A stretch of 64,000 nt of DNA from Macrococcoides epidermidis (lineage in GTDB: Bacteria > Bacillota > Bacilli > Staphylococcales > Staphylococcaceae), in NCBI RefSeq assembly GCF_042659445.1, contig NZ_JBHSSR010000010.1; one strand, 5' to 3'. Shown here one piece after another: positions 34,913 to 44,086 of this stretch (position 1 is the stretch's first letter; every line of letters starts with the position of its first letter). The notes beneath the pieces are model-generated. The model was given only the letters and a program-made list of their open reading frames with translations, was not told the DNA's origin and ran no database searches. Made by a program: the position numbers and the translations under genes.

Positions 34913-35437
34913 ATGCAAACAGAGGAAAGAAGACGACAAATTGCACAACTGATTAAAGAAAGTACAGCTGCTATACCAGGCGCTGCATTAGCGAAACAAT
35001 TTAATGTTTCAAGGCAAATCATTGTTTCGGATATTGCAAAATTGCGTGAAGAAGAAATCGGCATTAAAGCGACAAAGAAAGGATATATCTTTGAAGCGAC
35101 ACCTCAAACAGGTGAGAAATATAAACGTACGATTACCGTAAAACATGACAATAGCAGAATGTTAGAAGAATTAACGATTATCGTTGAAAATGGCGCAATG
35201 ATTGATAATGTATCTGTCAATCATCCAGTGTACGGTAAAATTACAGCGAACCTGATGCTCAATTCTGTAGAAGATTGTTATGAATTCTCAAATGATATGA
35301 CCGAAGATAACGGCAGAATGCTAGCAGAACTCACATACGGTATACATGAACATGTAATCTCAGCTAAATCCGAAAAGATACTCGATAATGCAGAACGTGA
35401 TTTATTAGCACATGGATTTATTTATGATTATGAGTAA
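34913..35437 (+). CDS. nadR: NAD biosynthesis repressor NadR (NiaR/YrxA)
   Basis: A 174-aa regulator. An HTH_11 winged helix (residues 1-60, PGAALAKQFNVSRQIIVSDI) is followed by a 3H domain (75-174) with conserved histidines in VNHPVYGKI and YGIHEHVISA that bind metal and nicotinate. In Bacillus it uses nicotinic acid as co-repressor of nadBCA and nifS. The operon position with nifS, opposite nadBCA, supports the same circuit including autoregulation. It ends at a strong terminator. Confidence 0.92.
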   Translation: MQTEERRRQIAQLIKESTAAIPGAALAKQFNVSRQIIVSDIAKLREEEIGIKATKKGYIFEATPQTGEKYKRTITVKHDNSRMLEELTIIVENGAMIDNVSVNHPVYGKITANLMLNSVEDCYEFSNDMTEDNGRMLAELTYGIHEHVISAKSEKILDNAERDLLAHGFIYDYE

Positions 35438-35445
35438 ACAGCACA

Positions 35446-35478
35446 AATAAGGCCAGGACGCGTTGTCCTGGCCTTATT
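35446..35478. terminator. Bidirectional terminator, nadR/scrA
   Basis: AATAAGGCCAGGAC and its exact complement form a 14-bp GC-rich stem with a 5-nt loop between the convergent genes. Confidence 0.88.
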
Positions 35479-35507
35479 AATATTTTATATTGAATTAATG
35501 ATATAAA

Positions 35508-36950
35508 TTATGCTTCTTCTTCAATCGCTTTGTTTTTTGGACGTTTTGATAAGATGAATGTTGCCACAAATGCAGTAACGATTGCAATCGCCATTGCGAT
35601 AACATAATTCATGTAACTTCCTGGTGCAATCGAGATAACACCCGGTAAACCAGCAGCACCTAAAGCTGTCGCTTTAACCTGCATTAAACCGATATATGCT
35701 GAACCAACAGCTGAACCAATAATCGCGCCGATGAATGGATAGCGTAATTTTAAGTTAACCCCGAACATTGCAGGTTCAGTAATGCCTAATAACGCTGAGA
35801 TACCAGCAGCTGATGCGATACCTTTTAATTTTTCATTTTTTGTAATGAATAATACCGCTAATGTTGCTGCACCTTGAGAAACGTTACTCATTGCAGCAAT
35901 CGGGAAGATAAATGATCCACCTGTTTTCGCAGCATCTGCAATTAACTGCGTTTCAACCGCAATAAATGAGTGGTGCATACCTGTAATAACGATTGGTGCA
36001 TAGAAGAATCCGAAAATCATCGCTCCAACAAATCCACCTGTTTCATATAACCAAGTTAAACCGTCTGTTAAATAAGTACCTGCTGTACGTGTTAACGGCC
36101 CAACGAATAAGAACGTTAAGAATCCAGTAACAAATAAAGAAATTAATGGTGTTGTTAAGTTATCTAACCAAGATGGCGTGACTTTACGTAAGTTCTTTTC
36201 GATTGTCGCTAATATCCAACTCGCTACTAAAATCGGTAACACTTGACCTTGATAACCAACACTTTGAACTTTCAATCCAAGTAAATCCCAAGCCGGAATA
36301 TCTTTACCAGCTGCAACATATTTCGGGAAATCATAACCATTTAATAATGCTGGATGCACTAAGATCATACCAAGTGCTGCACCTAGATACGGATTACCAC
36401 CGAAACGTTTCGCGGCACTAAAACCAATTAAGATTGGTAAGAAGACGAATGGTGCATTAGCAAGTAAATTAATAAAATCTGCCAGACCAGCTAATCCTGG
36501 GTTAGCTTGAATAACCGTTGTCTTACCTTCATAAAATAGTCCTTCTGCTGTAAATAAATTATTAATCCCCATCAATAAACCACCAGCTACGATTGCTGGA
36601 ATAATTGGCACAAAAATATCTGAAAGCATCTTAACAAATTGTTGTAATGGGTTCATCTTCTTCGTAGATTTAGACGCTACTTCTGATTTCGTTGCAGCAT
36701 CCATACCGGTCATCTTGCTCATTTCGTTAAATACAGTATTGACTGTACCTGCTCCGATAATAATTTGGTACTGACCACCTGTTGAGAAAGTACCTTTTAC
36801 CGCATCCATATTGTCTAATGCTTTCTGGTCTACGATACTCTCATCTTTTAAAGCTAAACGTAAACGCGTTGAACAGTGTGCCATTGCATCGATATTTTCT
36901 TTGCCACCGATAGCAGCTAGAATATCTTTTGAAACTTGATTGTAATCCAT
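35508..36950 (-). CDS. scrA: Sucrose-type PTS permease EIIBC
   Basis: A 480-aa phosphotransferase permease. The EIIB domain (1-90) has phosphorylated Cys26 in MAHCSTRLRLAL; the EIIC domain has about ten helices with the substrate-site sequence GMHHSFIAVE and TEPAMFGVN. The length equals that of S. xylosus ScrA, which is also monocistronic. Trehalose permeases are close relatives, so sugar specificity is moderately certain. No EIIA, hydrolase or regulator gene is adjacent. A LacI-type operator and a cre-like site lie upstream. Confidence 0.85.
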   Translation of the reverse strand: MDYNQVSKDILAAIGGKENIDAMAHCSTRLRLALKDESIVDQKALDNMDAVKGTFSTGGQYQIIIGAGTVNTVFNEMSKMTGMDAATKSEVASKSTKKMNPLQQFVKMLSDIFVPIIPAIVAGGLLMGINNLFTAEGLFYEGKTTVIQANPGLAGLADFINLLANAPFVFLPILIGFSAAKRFGGNPYLGAALGMILVHPALLNGYDFPKYVAAGKDIPAWDLLGLKVQSVGYQGQVLPILVASWILATIEKNLRKVTPSWLDNLTTPLISLFVTGFLTFLFVGPLTRTAGTYLTDGLTWLYETGGFVGAMIFGFFYAPIVITGMHHSFIAVETQLIADAAKTGGSFIFPIAAMSNVSQGAATLAVLFITKNEKLKGIASAAGISALLGITEPAMFGVNLKLRYPFIGAIIGSAVGSAYIGLMQVKATALGAAGLPGVISIAPGSYMNYVIAMAIAIVTAFVATFILSKRPKNKAIEEEA

Positions 36951-36964
36951 TCCATTTCCTCCTT

Positions 36965-36978
36965 TGGAACCGGTTCCA
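36965..36978. promoter_or_regulatory. LacI-type operator before scrA
   Basis: TGGAACCGGTTCCA is a perfect 14-bp palindrome 15 bp before the scrA start codon. The CG-centred form is typical of LacI/GalR operators such as that of ScrR. Confidence 0.75.
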
Positions 36979-37050
36979 TTTTGGTATAAAAAAATATGTC
37001 CGTGACTTTTACTATGAATTTAACTTCATAATACTCTCTTAATTATCGTC

Positions 37051-37064
37051 TGTCAACGCTTACA
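37051..37064. promoter_or_regulatory. cre-like site before scrA
   Basis: TGTCAACGCTTACA matches the catabolite-responsive element consensus TGNAANCGNWNNCW with one deviation. It lies 100 bp upstream of scrA, suggesting CcpA control. Confidence 0.65.
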
Positions 37065-37083
37065 TTTAATATTTTTATAAAAA

Positions 37084-37110
37084 AAGCTTGAGACCACCTG
37101 TCTCAAGCTT
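37084..37110 (-). terminator. Terminator of the aco-type operon
   Basis: AAGCTTGAGAC and its complement form an 11-bp stem with a 5-nt loop; an A-rich run below it gives a U tract on the minus strand. Confidence 0.85.
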
Positions 37111-37118
37111 CTCATCAT

Positions 37119-38423
37119 TTATAGTACTAATAAAAATGGATTTTCAATATATTTGATTAAAGTAGCTAAGAAGTTTGCACCGTCTGCACCATCAATAATT
37201 TGATGGTCGATTGTTAAGCTGAGCGGTATGATTTTCGTTTCTTTCACTTCACCATCAACTAATTTTAATTCATTTTGCACTGATCCTACACCTAAAATAC
37301 CTACTTCAGGTGCATTTAGCACTGGTGTGAAATATTCAATACCAGATGTCCCGATATTTGTAATCGTAAACGTACCGCCACTCATCTTCTCATTCTCTAA
37401 ACTACCGTTTCTTGCTGCGTCAGATAGTTCTAAGATTTGCACTGCAATGTCACCGATAGATTTACTACCTGCATCATGAATTACCGGTACCATCAATCCA
37501 TCGTCAAGCGAAGTTGCTATTCCGATATTCACATCATCATGTTTCGTTAAAATGCCTTCATCATAAGTACTGTTCATTTTTTCATCTTCTTTTAATGCCA
37601 ATGCAACAGCTTTAGTAATCAATGCCGTAACAGTTACTTTAATATCTAGTTCGCTATTACTAACTTCAGCTTTAAGTTTTTTATTAAATTTAAATAGTTT
37701 ATCTGCATTTGCTTTTTGATGTAATGTTAATTGTGCTGTCGTTTGTAAGCTGTTCATCATGTTCGCAGCTATCGCACTACGCATTGGGCTTAAGTTTTTC
37801 GGTGTAATAGATTTCTCGGCAACGGCATGAACTTCAGCTGGAGCTGCTTGCTCAGTCTGCGCTTTAGCTGGTGCATTTTCAACATCACGCTTTGTGATAC
37901 GTCCGTTACCACCCGTACCTTTAATTTGTGAATAATCTATACCTTTTTCTTGTGCTATTTTCTTAGCAAGCGGTGTGATAAATATTCTCTTATCAGATTG
38001 TTGAGGTTGCTCAGTTGGATGACCCTCTTCTTCAATTGCATTTTCATTAATTTCCTTATCGTGAGTACGCTCAAAGCTATCTGATTTCTCTGCAGCATCT
38101 TTAATTGCTTGACGTTCATCAGTGGGTTCACCAGATTCACTTAGTGCTTCATCGTCTCCTGACAGCTTGTTATCGCTCTCTTCACCTTCTGCACCAACAA
38201 GTCCTATTTGCTCACCAACTTTCGCAACACCTCCTGCTTCAACAGTGATTTCAAGTAGTTGTCCATCATCCGGAGATTCAACATCCATCGTTAATTTCTC
38301 AGAAGCAATCATACATAATGCTTCGCCTTTCTTAACAGCATCACCTACAGATTTGTACCATTCATCTATTGTACCTTCTGTCATGGTCATTCCTAACTTC
38401 GGCATATCAACTCTTTTACTCAT
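37119..38423 (-). CDS. acoC: Dihydrolipoamide acyltransferase E2 (AcoC-like)
   Basis: A 434-aa E2 chain. An N-terminal lipoyl domain carries the lipoylated Lys43 in ASEKLTMD; after an acidic linker (80-140) comes the peripheral-subunit-binding domain (FITPLAKKIAQEKGIDY, about 147-183), an Ala/Pro linker and the catalytic domain ending with LTIDHQIIDGADGANFL (HxxxDG). It transfers the acetyl group from E1 to CoA. Last gene of lpd-acoA-acoB-acoC, 16 bp after acoB. The acetoin substrate is inferred from E1 sizes and context. Confidence 0.88.
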   Translation of the reverse strand: MSKRVDMPKLGMTMTEGTIDEWYKSVGDAVKKGEALCMIASEKLTMDVESPDDGQLLEITVEAGGVAKVGEQIGLVGAEGEESDNKLSGDDEALSESGEPTDERQAIKDAAEKSDSFERTHDKEINENAIEEEGHPTEQPQQSDKRIFITPLAKKIAQEKGIDYSQIKGTGGNGRITKRDVENAPAKAQTEQAAPAEVHAVAEKSITPKNLSPMRSAIAANMMNSLQTTAQLTLHQKANADKLFKFNKKLKAEVSNSELDIKVTVTALITKAVALALKEDEKMNSTYDEGILTKHDDVNIGIATSLDDGLMVPVIHDAGSKSIGDIAVQILELSDAARNGSLENEKMSGGTFTITNIGTSGIEYFTPVLNAPEVGILGVGSVQNELKLVDGEVKETKIIPLSLTIDHQIIDGADGANFLATLIKYIENPFLLVL

Positions 38424-38439
38424 TTAACTTCACCTCGCA

Positions 38440-39462
38440 TTATTTTAAATCATCAATAATTTCTGCTGCTTCTTTAAGCACTCTATCTTTATTTGGAATG
38501 TATAGTTTCTCAAGGTTCTCAGCAAAAGGAACAGGTGTATGTGGTGCCGTAATAACTTTAACAGGTCCATCTAAATAATCAAATGCTTTGTCACCAACAA
38601 CAGCTGCAATTGAATGACCTGTAGAACTTTGTGGATTTGCTTCGTCTATTACAATTAATCGATTTGTTTTCTCTACAGAATTCAATATTGTCTCCTGATC
38701 CCACGGTGCTACTGTTACTAAATCAATAACCTCAACTGAAACATCTTGGCCTTCTAATTCATCCGCTACTTCAAGTGCTACATGTACCATTTTACCAATC
38801 GCAACGATTGAAAGGTCTGTACCTTCTCTTACAATTTTTGCTTTGCCTATTTCAACAGTATAATACTCTTCTGGTACTTCACCTTTCATACCATATAATG
38901 TTTTATCTTCAGAAAATACAACTAAGTTATCATCTTCAACTGCGGCAAGTAATAATCCTTTTGCATCATATGGGTTGGATGGTACAACTACTTTTATACC
39001 TGGAATTGCTCCGAACATACCATATAATGATTGACTGTGCTGAGCGGCCGCTGAAGCACCTGCGCCATGCACTGTACGCATCGTCATAGGAATTTTTGCT
39101 TTACCACCAAACATGTAACGCATTTTTGAACCTTGGTTAAGTAATGCGTCTAGTGCATATCCAATGAAATCGTTGAACATTAATTCAACAATCGGTCTAA
39201 GTCCGGTTGCAGCGGCACCTACACCCGCACCAACATAGTTTTGTTCGGCGATTGGTGTATCAATAACACGTTCACGACCATATTTACCTACGATACCTTT
39301 CGTTAAGCCGAACACGCCGCCCCACGCTTCATCTCCATCTAAATGCTCAATTGTATTACCACCAGCAACGTCTTCTCCCATTAAAATAACAGTTTCATCT
39401 TTCTCCATTGCCTGGTCGATTCCTTCAGTAACCGCTTGCATAAATGTGAGTTCTCTTGTCAT
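38440..39462 (-). CDS. acoB: 2-oxoacid/acetoin dehydrogenase E1 beta (AcoB-like)
   Basis: A 340-aa transketolase-like E1 beta subunit. It opens with LTFMQAVTEGIDQAMEKDE and contains GEDVAGG, RVIDTPIAEQNYVGAGVGAA and the C-terminal transketolase domain (SIVAIGKMVHVALEVADELE). With E1 alpha it forms the TPP-dependent decarboxylating or carboligase-cleaving component. The HGAGASAAAQHSQSLY stretch and the chain length resemble acetoin dehydrogenase. It follows acoA by 12 bp. Confidence 0.9.
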   Translation of the reverse strand: MTRELTFMQAVTEGIDQAMEKDETVILMGEDVAGGNTIEHLDGDEAWGGVFGLTKGIVGKYGRERVIDTPIAEQNYVGAGVGAAATGLRPIVELMFNDFIGYALDALLNQGSKMRYMFGGKAKIPMTMRTVHGAGASAAAQHSQSLYGMFGAIPGIKVVVPSNPYDAKGLLLAAVEDDNLVVFSEDKTLYGMKGEVPEEYYTVEIGKAKIVREGTDLSIVAIGKMVHVALEVADELEGQDVSVEVIDLVTVAPWDQETILNSVEKTNRLIVIDEANPQSSTGHSIAAVVGDKAFDYLDGPVKVITAPHTPVPFAENLEKLYIPNKDRVLKEAAEIIDDLK

Positions 39463-39474
39463 GATTATTCCTCC

Positions 39475-40425
39475 TTAATCTGCATAGACATCTTCAAGTA
39501 GTGAAGAGTCATCTGGTAATGGACTATTTTCTGCGAATTTAACCGCTTCTTCAATTAATGCTTTTGCCTCATCTTCAATTTTCTTCGCTTCATCTTCAGT
39601 CATCCAACCCTCTTTTAAAGCACGTTCTTTAAAAATAACAATTGGATCTAAGTCACGTAATTCATCCTTATCTGATTTATAACTTTGAGCATCTCCTTCA
39701 AAGTGACCATAGTTACGATATGTTTTACATTCAATTAAAGTTGGCCCCTCTCCAGCTTTTGCACGTTTCACTGCCTCAATCATTACTTCATTAACTTCTA
39801 CAACATCTTTACCATCTACATGATGCCCTGGCATATTATAAGATGATGCACGTTCAGCCACAGTTTCTGAAGCTGATGCATAACTATGGGGTGTCGCTTC
39901 ACCAAAACCATTGTTTTCACAGATAAAAATTACGGGTAAATTTAATATCGAAGCAAAGTTTAAACCTTCATGGAAAGTACCCTCGTTTGAAGCACCATCA
40001 CCGAAGAAACATACGGCAACTGCATCCTGTTTTAATGTTTTAATAGAAAGACCTGCACCATTTGCAAGTGGGAATCCAGCACCTACGATTCCGTTGGCAC
40101 CTAGTATACCTTTTTCAACTTCAGCAATATGCATTGAACCGCCTTTCCCTTTATTTAAGCCATCTTTACGTCCATAAATCTCAGCCATCATACCTAAAAT
40201 ATCACAATCTTTAGCAATAGCATGTCCATGTCCGCGGTGTGTACTTGTGATATAGTCAGCATCATTTAGTTCTGCACAAGCTCCTACTGCTATTGCTTCT
40301 TCTCCTGCATATAAATGTACAAAACCTGGAATCGTACCAGTCAAGAATATTCTATGCACTTCATCCTCAAACTCACGAATTTCATTCATTTTTCGATAAA
40401 TCCATAGTGCTTTTTCCTTTTCCAT
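39475..40425 (-). CDS. acoA: 2-oxoacid/acetoin dehydrogenase E1 alpha (AcoA-like)
   Basis: A 316-aa TPP-binding E1 alpha chain. The thiamine-diphosphate motif is CFFGDGASNEGTFHEGLN...ENN (about residues 140-172), and the phosphorylation-loop region YNMPGHHVDGKDV follows. THRGHGHAIAKD and KGGSMHI are also diagnostic. The short length (about 320 aa) is typical of acetoin dehydrogenase rather than pyruvate dehydrogenase (about 370). It follows lpd by 18 bp. Confidence 0.9.
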   Translation of the reverse strand: MEKEKALWIYRKMNEIREFEDEVHRIFLTGTIPGFVHLYAGEEAIAVGACAELNDADYITSTHRGHGHAIAKDCDILGMMAEIYGRKDGLNKGKGGSMHIAEVEKGILGANGIVGAGFPLANGAGLSIKTLKQDAVAVCFFGDGASNEGTFHEGLNFASILNLPVIFICENNGFGEATPHSYASASETVAERASSYNMPGHHVDGKDVVEVNEVMIEAVKRAKAGEGPTLIECKTYRNYGHFEGDAQSYKSDKDELRDLDPIVIFKERALKEGWMTEDEAKKIEDEAKALIEEAVKFAENSPLPDDSSLLEDVYAD

Positions 40426-40443
40426 TGTTTATTCCTCCCTTTT

Positions 40444-41799
40444 TTATGGCTGATGAATACTTAATCCAAAGAAATCTTCAGCACTTTCTCCTATTGATTC
40501 TGAAACTGTTGGATGTGCAAAAATTTGATGTGCTAATTCGTCCATTGTACCTTCGGCATTTTTTACAGCTAAGATAGTACTTATTAGTTCTGTTGCATGT
40601 GCACCACAAATAACTGCACCGAGAATTTCACCGTATTTCTTTTCACTGATTACTTTTACAAATCCCGTTGAATCTCCATATGAAATTGCTTTACCGTTGC
40701 CAGCGAGGTTATAAGTTGAAACTTTTACATCATAATCTTTTTTTGCCTGTTCTTCACTTAAGCCAAATGAAGCGATTTCAGGTGTTGTATACACACAACG
40801 TGGCACTTTAGTCTGGTCTAACTTGTGATGGTTATTATTAGCTATATAATCAGCGGCAATTAATCCTTCGTGACTTGCAGCATGTGCAAGTTGATAACCT
40901 GGAATAATGTCACCAATGGCATAAATGTGTTTTTGTGAAGTTTGCATATAGTCATTTACTTCAATAAATTTTTTATTTTCACTAAGCTCTAAACCCAATT
41001 GCTCTGCAAGTTCTAAATTTGTTTTGCGTCCAGTGGCTATAAGTATTTTTTCAAACGGTATTGTTTCATTACCAACTGTAATTTCGTCTTTTTCTATTTT
41101 GGAGATTTTTGCTTTAGTAATTATGGTAATACCTTCTTGTTTTAAATGTTTTTCTACTAATTTACGTGCTGATTGATCTTCCGTCATCAAAATATCATCA
41201 GCAACCTCAACAAGTGTTACCTTTGCTCCAAGTGGTGCGAACGCTTGTGCCATTTCTACTCCAATTACACCTCCACCAATGATAACGAGTGACTTAGGTA
41301 AAGTTTTCCACGTAAAAATAGTGTCTGTCGTATCATATTGAATACTATTTAATCCTTCGATTGGAGGGATAAAAGGCTGAGATCCTGTTGCCAAAATAAT
41401 ATTTTCTGCCGAAACTTTATTTTCAGCGTATTTAATATCATGATCTTTGATTTCTGTTACGAATTCATTTATCACTTTAACACCATTCTTCTTAAGCAAA
41501 TATCCAACTCCATTTACTAATTGTTTCACTACATCCTCTTTATAACTCTTTACTTTGGAGTAATCCACTTTCACTTCATTAGTTATAATCCCAAACTTTT
41601 CCGCTTCTTTAATTGTGGACATAACCTCTGAAATCCTCAGCATTGCTTTAGAAGGAATGCATCCCACATTTAAGCAAGTTCCTCCTAAATTTTTTCCTTC
41701 AAACAAAATGACCTTCTTATTAAATTGAGCTAATCTAATCGCCGTTACATAACCACCTGGACCTCCGCCAATGATGGCGACATCATAATTATATTTCAA
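40444..41799 (-). CDS. acoL: Dihydrolipoamide dehydrogenase E3 (AcoL-like)
   Basis: A 451-aa pyridine nucleotide-disulfide oxidoreductase that reoxidises dihydrolipoamide on E2. FAD motif GGGPGGYVTA, redox disulfide GGTCLNVGCIPSKA, NAD motif VIIGGGVIGVEMA, and C-terminal HAHPT-type IFAHPTVSESIGE are complete. It is the promoter-proximal gene, whereas Bacillus acoABCL has it last. I chose the TTG at 41799 because GAGGTG lies 6-7 nt upstream; a GTG at 41808 overlaps that site. Confidence 0.9.
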   Translation of the reverse strand: MKYNYDVAIIGGGPGGYVTAIRLAQFNKKVILFEGKNLGGTCLNVGCIPSKAMLRISEVMSTIKEAEKFGIITNEVKVDYSKVKSYKEDVVKQLVNGVGYLLKKNGVKVINEFVTEIKDHDIKYAENKVSAENIILATGSQPFIPPIEGLNSIQYDTTDTIFTWKTLPKSLVIIGGGVIGVEMAQAFAPLGAKVTLVEVADDILMTEDQSARKLVEKHLKQEGITIITKAKISKIEKDEITVGNETIPFEKILIATGRKTNLELAEQLGLELSENKKFIEVNDYMQTSQKHIYAIGDIIPGYQLAHAASHEGLIAADYIANNNHHKLDQTKVPRCVYTTPEIASFGLSEEQAKKDYDVKVSTYNLAGNGKAISYGDSTGFVKVISEKKYGEILGAVICGAHATELISTILAVKNAEGTMDELAHQIFAHPTVSESIGESAEDFFGLSIHQP

Positions 41800-41808
41800 C
41801 CTTATCAC

Positions 41809-42151
41809 CTCTTTCTTATTTCACAACTTTATTTTAAACCTAATTGTAAACGTTTACAATTAATTTATCAGAATATTTTGTAACTATTTTGTGACGAAAT
41901 AAAATATCAAAAAGAGAACATTTATTAAGTAGCCATTCACTATATTTAAATAATAAATTAATTCTTTATATATTTTTATATTTTGGTTTGTATTATTTCT
42001 CAATATAAATAATAAATTAATAAAAATATTTTTGAAATTATATTTCAATTTTCGTGTCTATACCAAAATGTTTTTTTAATATTATCCAACGTGAGGGAAA
42101 GCAAATAATTAAAATGTGTGATATTCCTTACAAAAATATCTATTGGCAAAA
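41809..42151. other. AT-rich intergenic region upstream of acoL
   Basis: About 340 bp without a supported gene. It holds the acoL ribosome binding site, a perfect cre palindrome at 41841-41862, and very AT-rich sequence to about 42050. A 62-codon open frame on the plus strand from 42054 has no ribosome binding site and runs through the ars terminator, so I do not call it. Confidence 0.7.
41841..41862. promoter_or_regulatory. Perfect cre palindrome before the aco-type operon
   Basis: TAATTGTAAAC and its exact complement form a 22-bp palindrome. The central TGTAAACGTTTACA fully matches the CcpA site consensus. It lies about 40 bp upstream of the acoL start, fitting catabolite repression of acetoin use. 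Confidence 0.88.
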
Positions 42152-42186
42152 AAATTGCACCGTTCAAATAATGAACGGTGCAATTT
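42152..42186 (-). terminator. Terminator of the ars operon
   Basis: AAATTGCACCGTTCA and its exact complement form a 15-bp stem with a 5-nt loop, then TTTTTTT on the minus strand. Confidence 0.92.
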
Positions 42187-42194
42187 CTATATAT

Positions 42195-42380
42195 TTATTC
42201 TTCTTTAAATTTCAATCCTTGTTCTTCCATTACTTCTTTTAAGATACGAATGGCTTTTGGGCCAAATCCATGTAAAGCTAATAACTCTGCTTCACTATAT
42301 TTCGTAACGTCTTCTAATGTCTTCACATTGATACTACCAAGTGCACGCAATGCTGGTTTGCTGATCTTTGGTAGTTCCAT
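42195..42380 (-). CDS. Small helix-hairpin-helix protein at the end of the ars operon
   Basis: A 61-aa protein, MELPKISKPALRALGSI..., with the GFGPKAIRIL hairpin typical of the RNA polymerase alpha C-terminal-domain-like HhH fold, which binds DNA or protein. It starts 1 bp after the arsC stop with AGGTGA upstream, so it is translated from the ars message. Such small proteins are common in Firmicutes with unknown role. The longer upstream frame overlaps arsC and is not used. Confidence 0.8.
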   Translation of the reverse strand: MELPKISKPALRALGSINVKTLEDVTKYSEAELLALHGFGPKAIRILKEVMEEQGLKFKEE

Positions 42381-42381
42381 T

Positions 42382-42777
42382 TTATTCACCTGTTTCAGCA
42401 AAGTGTTTGATACGTGTTCCAATTTCATCACGTACTCGCTGAAATACTGACCAGTCTTGTCCAGCAGGATCTTCAAATCCCCAATGCTCAGTACGTACAT
42501 GTGGTGGTATAACCGGACATACATCTTTTGCATGATCACATAATGTTACAACTAAGTCTGCATTATTCAATTTATCCTTATCAATTATATCTGATGTATG
42601 GTTTGAAATATCAATACCTACTTCTTTCATCGCTTCAATTGCTTTTGGGTTTACTCCGTGTGATTCAATTCCCGCAGAATATACATTCCACTCTGGTAAA
42701 TATTCTTTTCCAAATCCTTCTGCCATCTGTGAACGGCAAGAATTTCCTGTACATAAAAAATAGATTGTTTTAGTCAT
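42382..42777 (-). CDS. arsC: Arsenate reductase, thioredoxin-linked
   Basis: A 131-aa low-molecular-weight-phosphatase-fold arsenate reductase like that of plasmid pI258. P-loop FLCTGNSCRSQ carries Cys9 and Cys14 (pI258 Cys10/Cys15), and the CDHAKDVC pair corresponds to Cys82/Cys89 that relay the disulfide to thioredoxin. It reduces arsenate to arsenite for export. AAGGAG precedes the ATG. It follows arsB by 13 bp. Confidence 0.95.
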   Translation of the reverse strand: MTKTIYFLCTGNSCRSQMAEGFGKEYLPEWNVYSAGIESHGVNPKAIEAMKEVGIDISNHTSDIIDKDKLNNADLVVTLCDHAKDVCPVIPPHVRTEHWGFEDPAGQDWSVFQRVRDEIGTRIKHFAETGE

Positions 42778-42790
42778 AATTATTCTCCTT

Positions 42791-44086
42791 TTAACCAAAT
42801 ATTCTCATTGATATATAAAGTCCTACAAGCGTCGCAAACAATACGGGAATTGTAATGACGATGCCTGTTTTAAAATACGTTCCCCAAGAAATCTTAACAC
42901 CTTTACCACTTAATACGTGTAACCAGAGTAACGTTGCAAGGCTTCCGATCGGCGTAATCTTAGGTCCTAAATCACATCCGATAACGTTAGCGTATACTAA
43001 AGCATCTTGAAGCATCCCTGATGCCTGACTTTGTTTAATTGCAATTGAATCAATCAATACGGTTGGCATATTGTTCATAATAGATGAGAGTATTGCTGAT
43101 AAGAAGCCCATACCCATAATTGAACCAAATAAATTCGTTTGTGTAATATTATCGATTACACCTGCGAGTAAACTTGTCAGTCCTACATTCTTTAATCCAT
43201 ATACGACAACATACATGCCGATTGAGAAGAAGACGATTGCCCACGGTGCACCTTTAATTGCTTTGCCTGTGTTCACAGCTGGACTTTGTCTTGCGGATAT
43301 AATAAATATAAATGCAATGAGTGATGCAATAATACTTACCGGGAAGTTAATAAAGTCACTCACTAAATATCCTATTAATAGAATCGCTAATACAATCCAC
43401 GACATCTTAAATAATTTCATATCTTTAATCGCTGACTTCGGTTGACGTAACGTATCCTTATCATAAGTTGTTGGTATATTACGCTTAAAGTATAACCAGA
43501 GCACTGTGATACTTGCAATTAAACTGAATATGTTCGGTAGAAACATATGTTTCGCATATTCCATAAATGATACATCAAAATAATCAGCTGACACGATGTT
43601 CACAAGGTTACTTACAACTAACGGTAAACTTGTTGTATCAGCGATAAATCCTGACGCAATAATAAAGGGAAAGACCATCTTTTCGTTGAATTTTAAGTTA
43701 CGCACCATCGCCAGCACGATCGGTGTAAGAATTAAAGCTGCACCATCATTTGCGAAAAATGCTGCAACGATGGCACCTAATATGCATACGTAAACAAACA
43801 TTTTAAAGGTATTCCCTTTTGCTAGATGCGTCATATGTAATGCTGCCCATTCAAAGAAACCTATTTCATCTAGTATGAGCGAGATTAATATCACTGCGAT
43901 AAATGTAAATGTCGCATTCCAAACGATGTTCGTTACATCAATGACATCGTTGAAATCCACAACACCAAAAATAAGTGCGAGTATGGCGCCACCTACAGCA
44001 GAATATCCAATTGAAAGATTCTTCGGCTGCCAGATGACCAATGTTAAAGTTATTAAGAATATTGCAATCGCAATGGCTGTTATCAT
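42791..44086 (-). CDS. arsB: Arsenite efflux pump ArsB
   Basis: A 431-aa membrane protein with about twelve helices, the ArsB (not Acr3) arsenite/antimonite permease. GYSAVGGAILALIFGVVDF near the start and NDGAALILTPIVLAM with a buried Asp are typical; SSIMNNMPTVLIDSIA lies in the second half. Its ATG overlaps the arsA stop by 4 bp, so it is translationally coupled to the ATPase with which it forms an ATP-driven pump. Confidence 0.95.
   Translation of the reverse strand: MITAIAIAIFLITLTLVIWQPKNLSIGYSAVGGAILALIFGVVDFNDVIDVTNIVWNATFTFIAVILISLILDEIGFFEWAALHMTHLAKGNTFKMFVYVCILGAIVAAFFANDGAALILTPIVLAMVRNLKFNEKMVFPFIIASGFIADTTSLPLVVSNLVNIVSADYFDVSFMEYAKHMFLPNIFSLIASITVLWLYFKRNIPTTYDKDTLRQPKSAIKDMKLFKMSWIVLAILLIGYLVSDFINFPVSIIASLIAFIFIISARQSPAVNTGKAIKGAPWAIVFFSIGMYVVVYGLKNVGLTSLLAGVIDNITQTNLFGSIMGMGFLSAILSSIMNNMPTVLIDSIAIKQSQASGMLQDALVYANVIGCDLGPKITPIGSLATLLWLHVLSGKGVKISWGTYFKTGIVITIPVLFATLVGLYISMRIFG

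Noticed and set aside
42054..42242. 62-codon frame in the aco/ars intergenic region
   Set aside because: No ribosome binding site; it crosses the ars terminator and antisense of the HhH gene.
42381..42539. N-terminal extension of the 61-aa HhH protein
   Set aside because: It is the arsC coding region read in another frame; the ATG at 42380 fits the family start.
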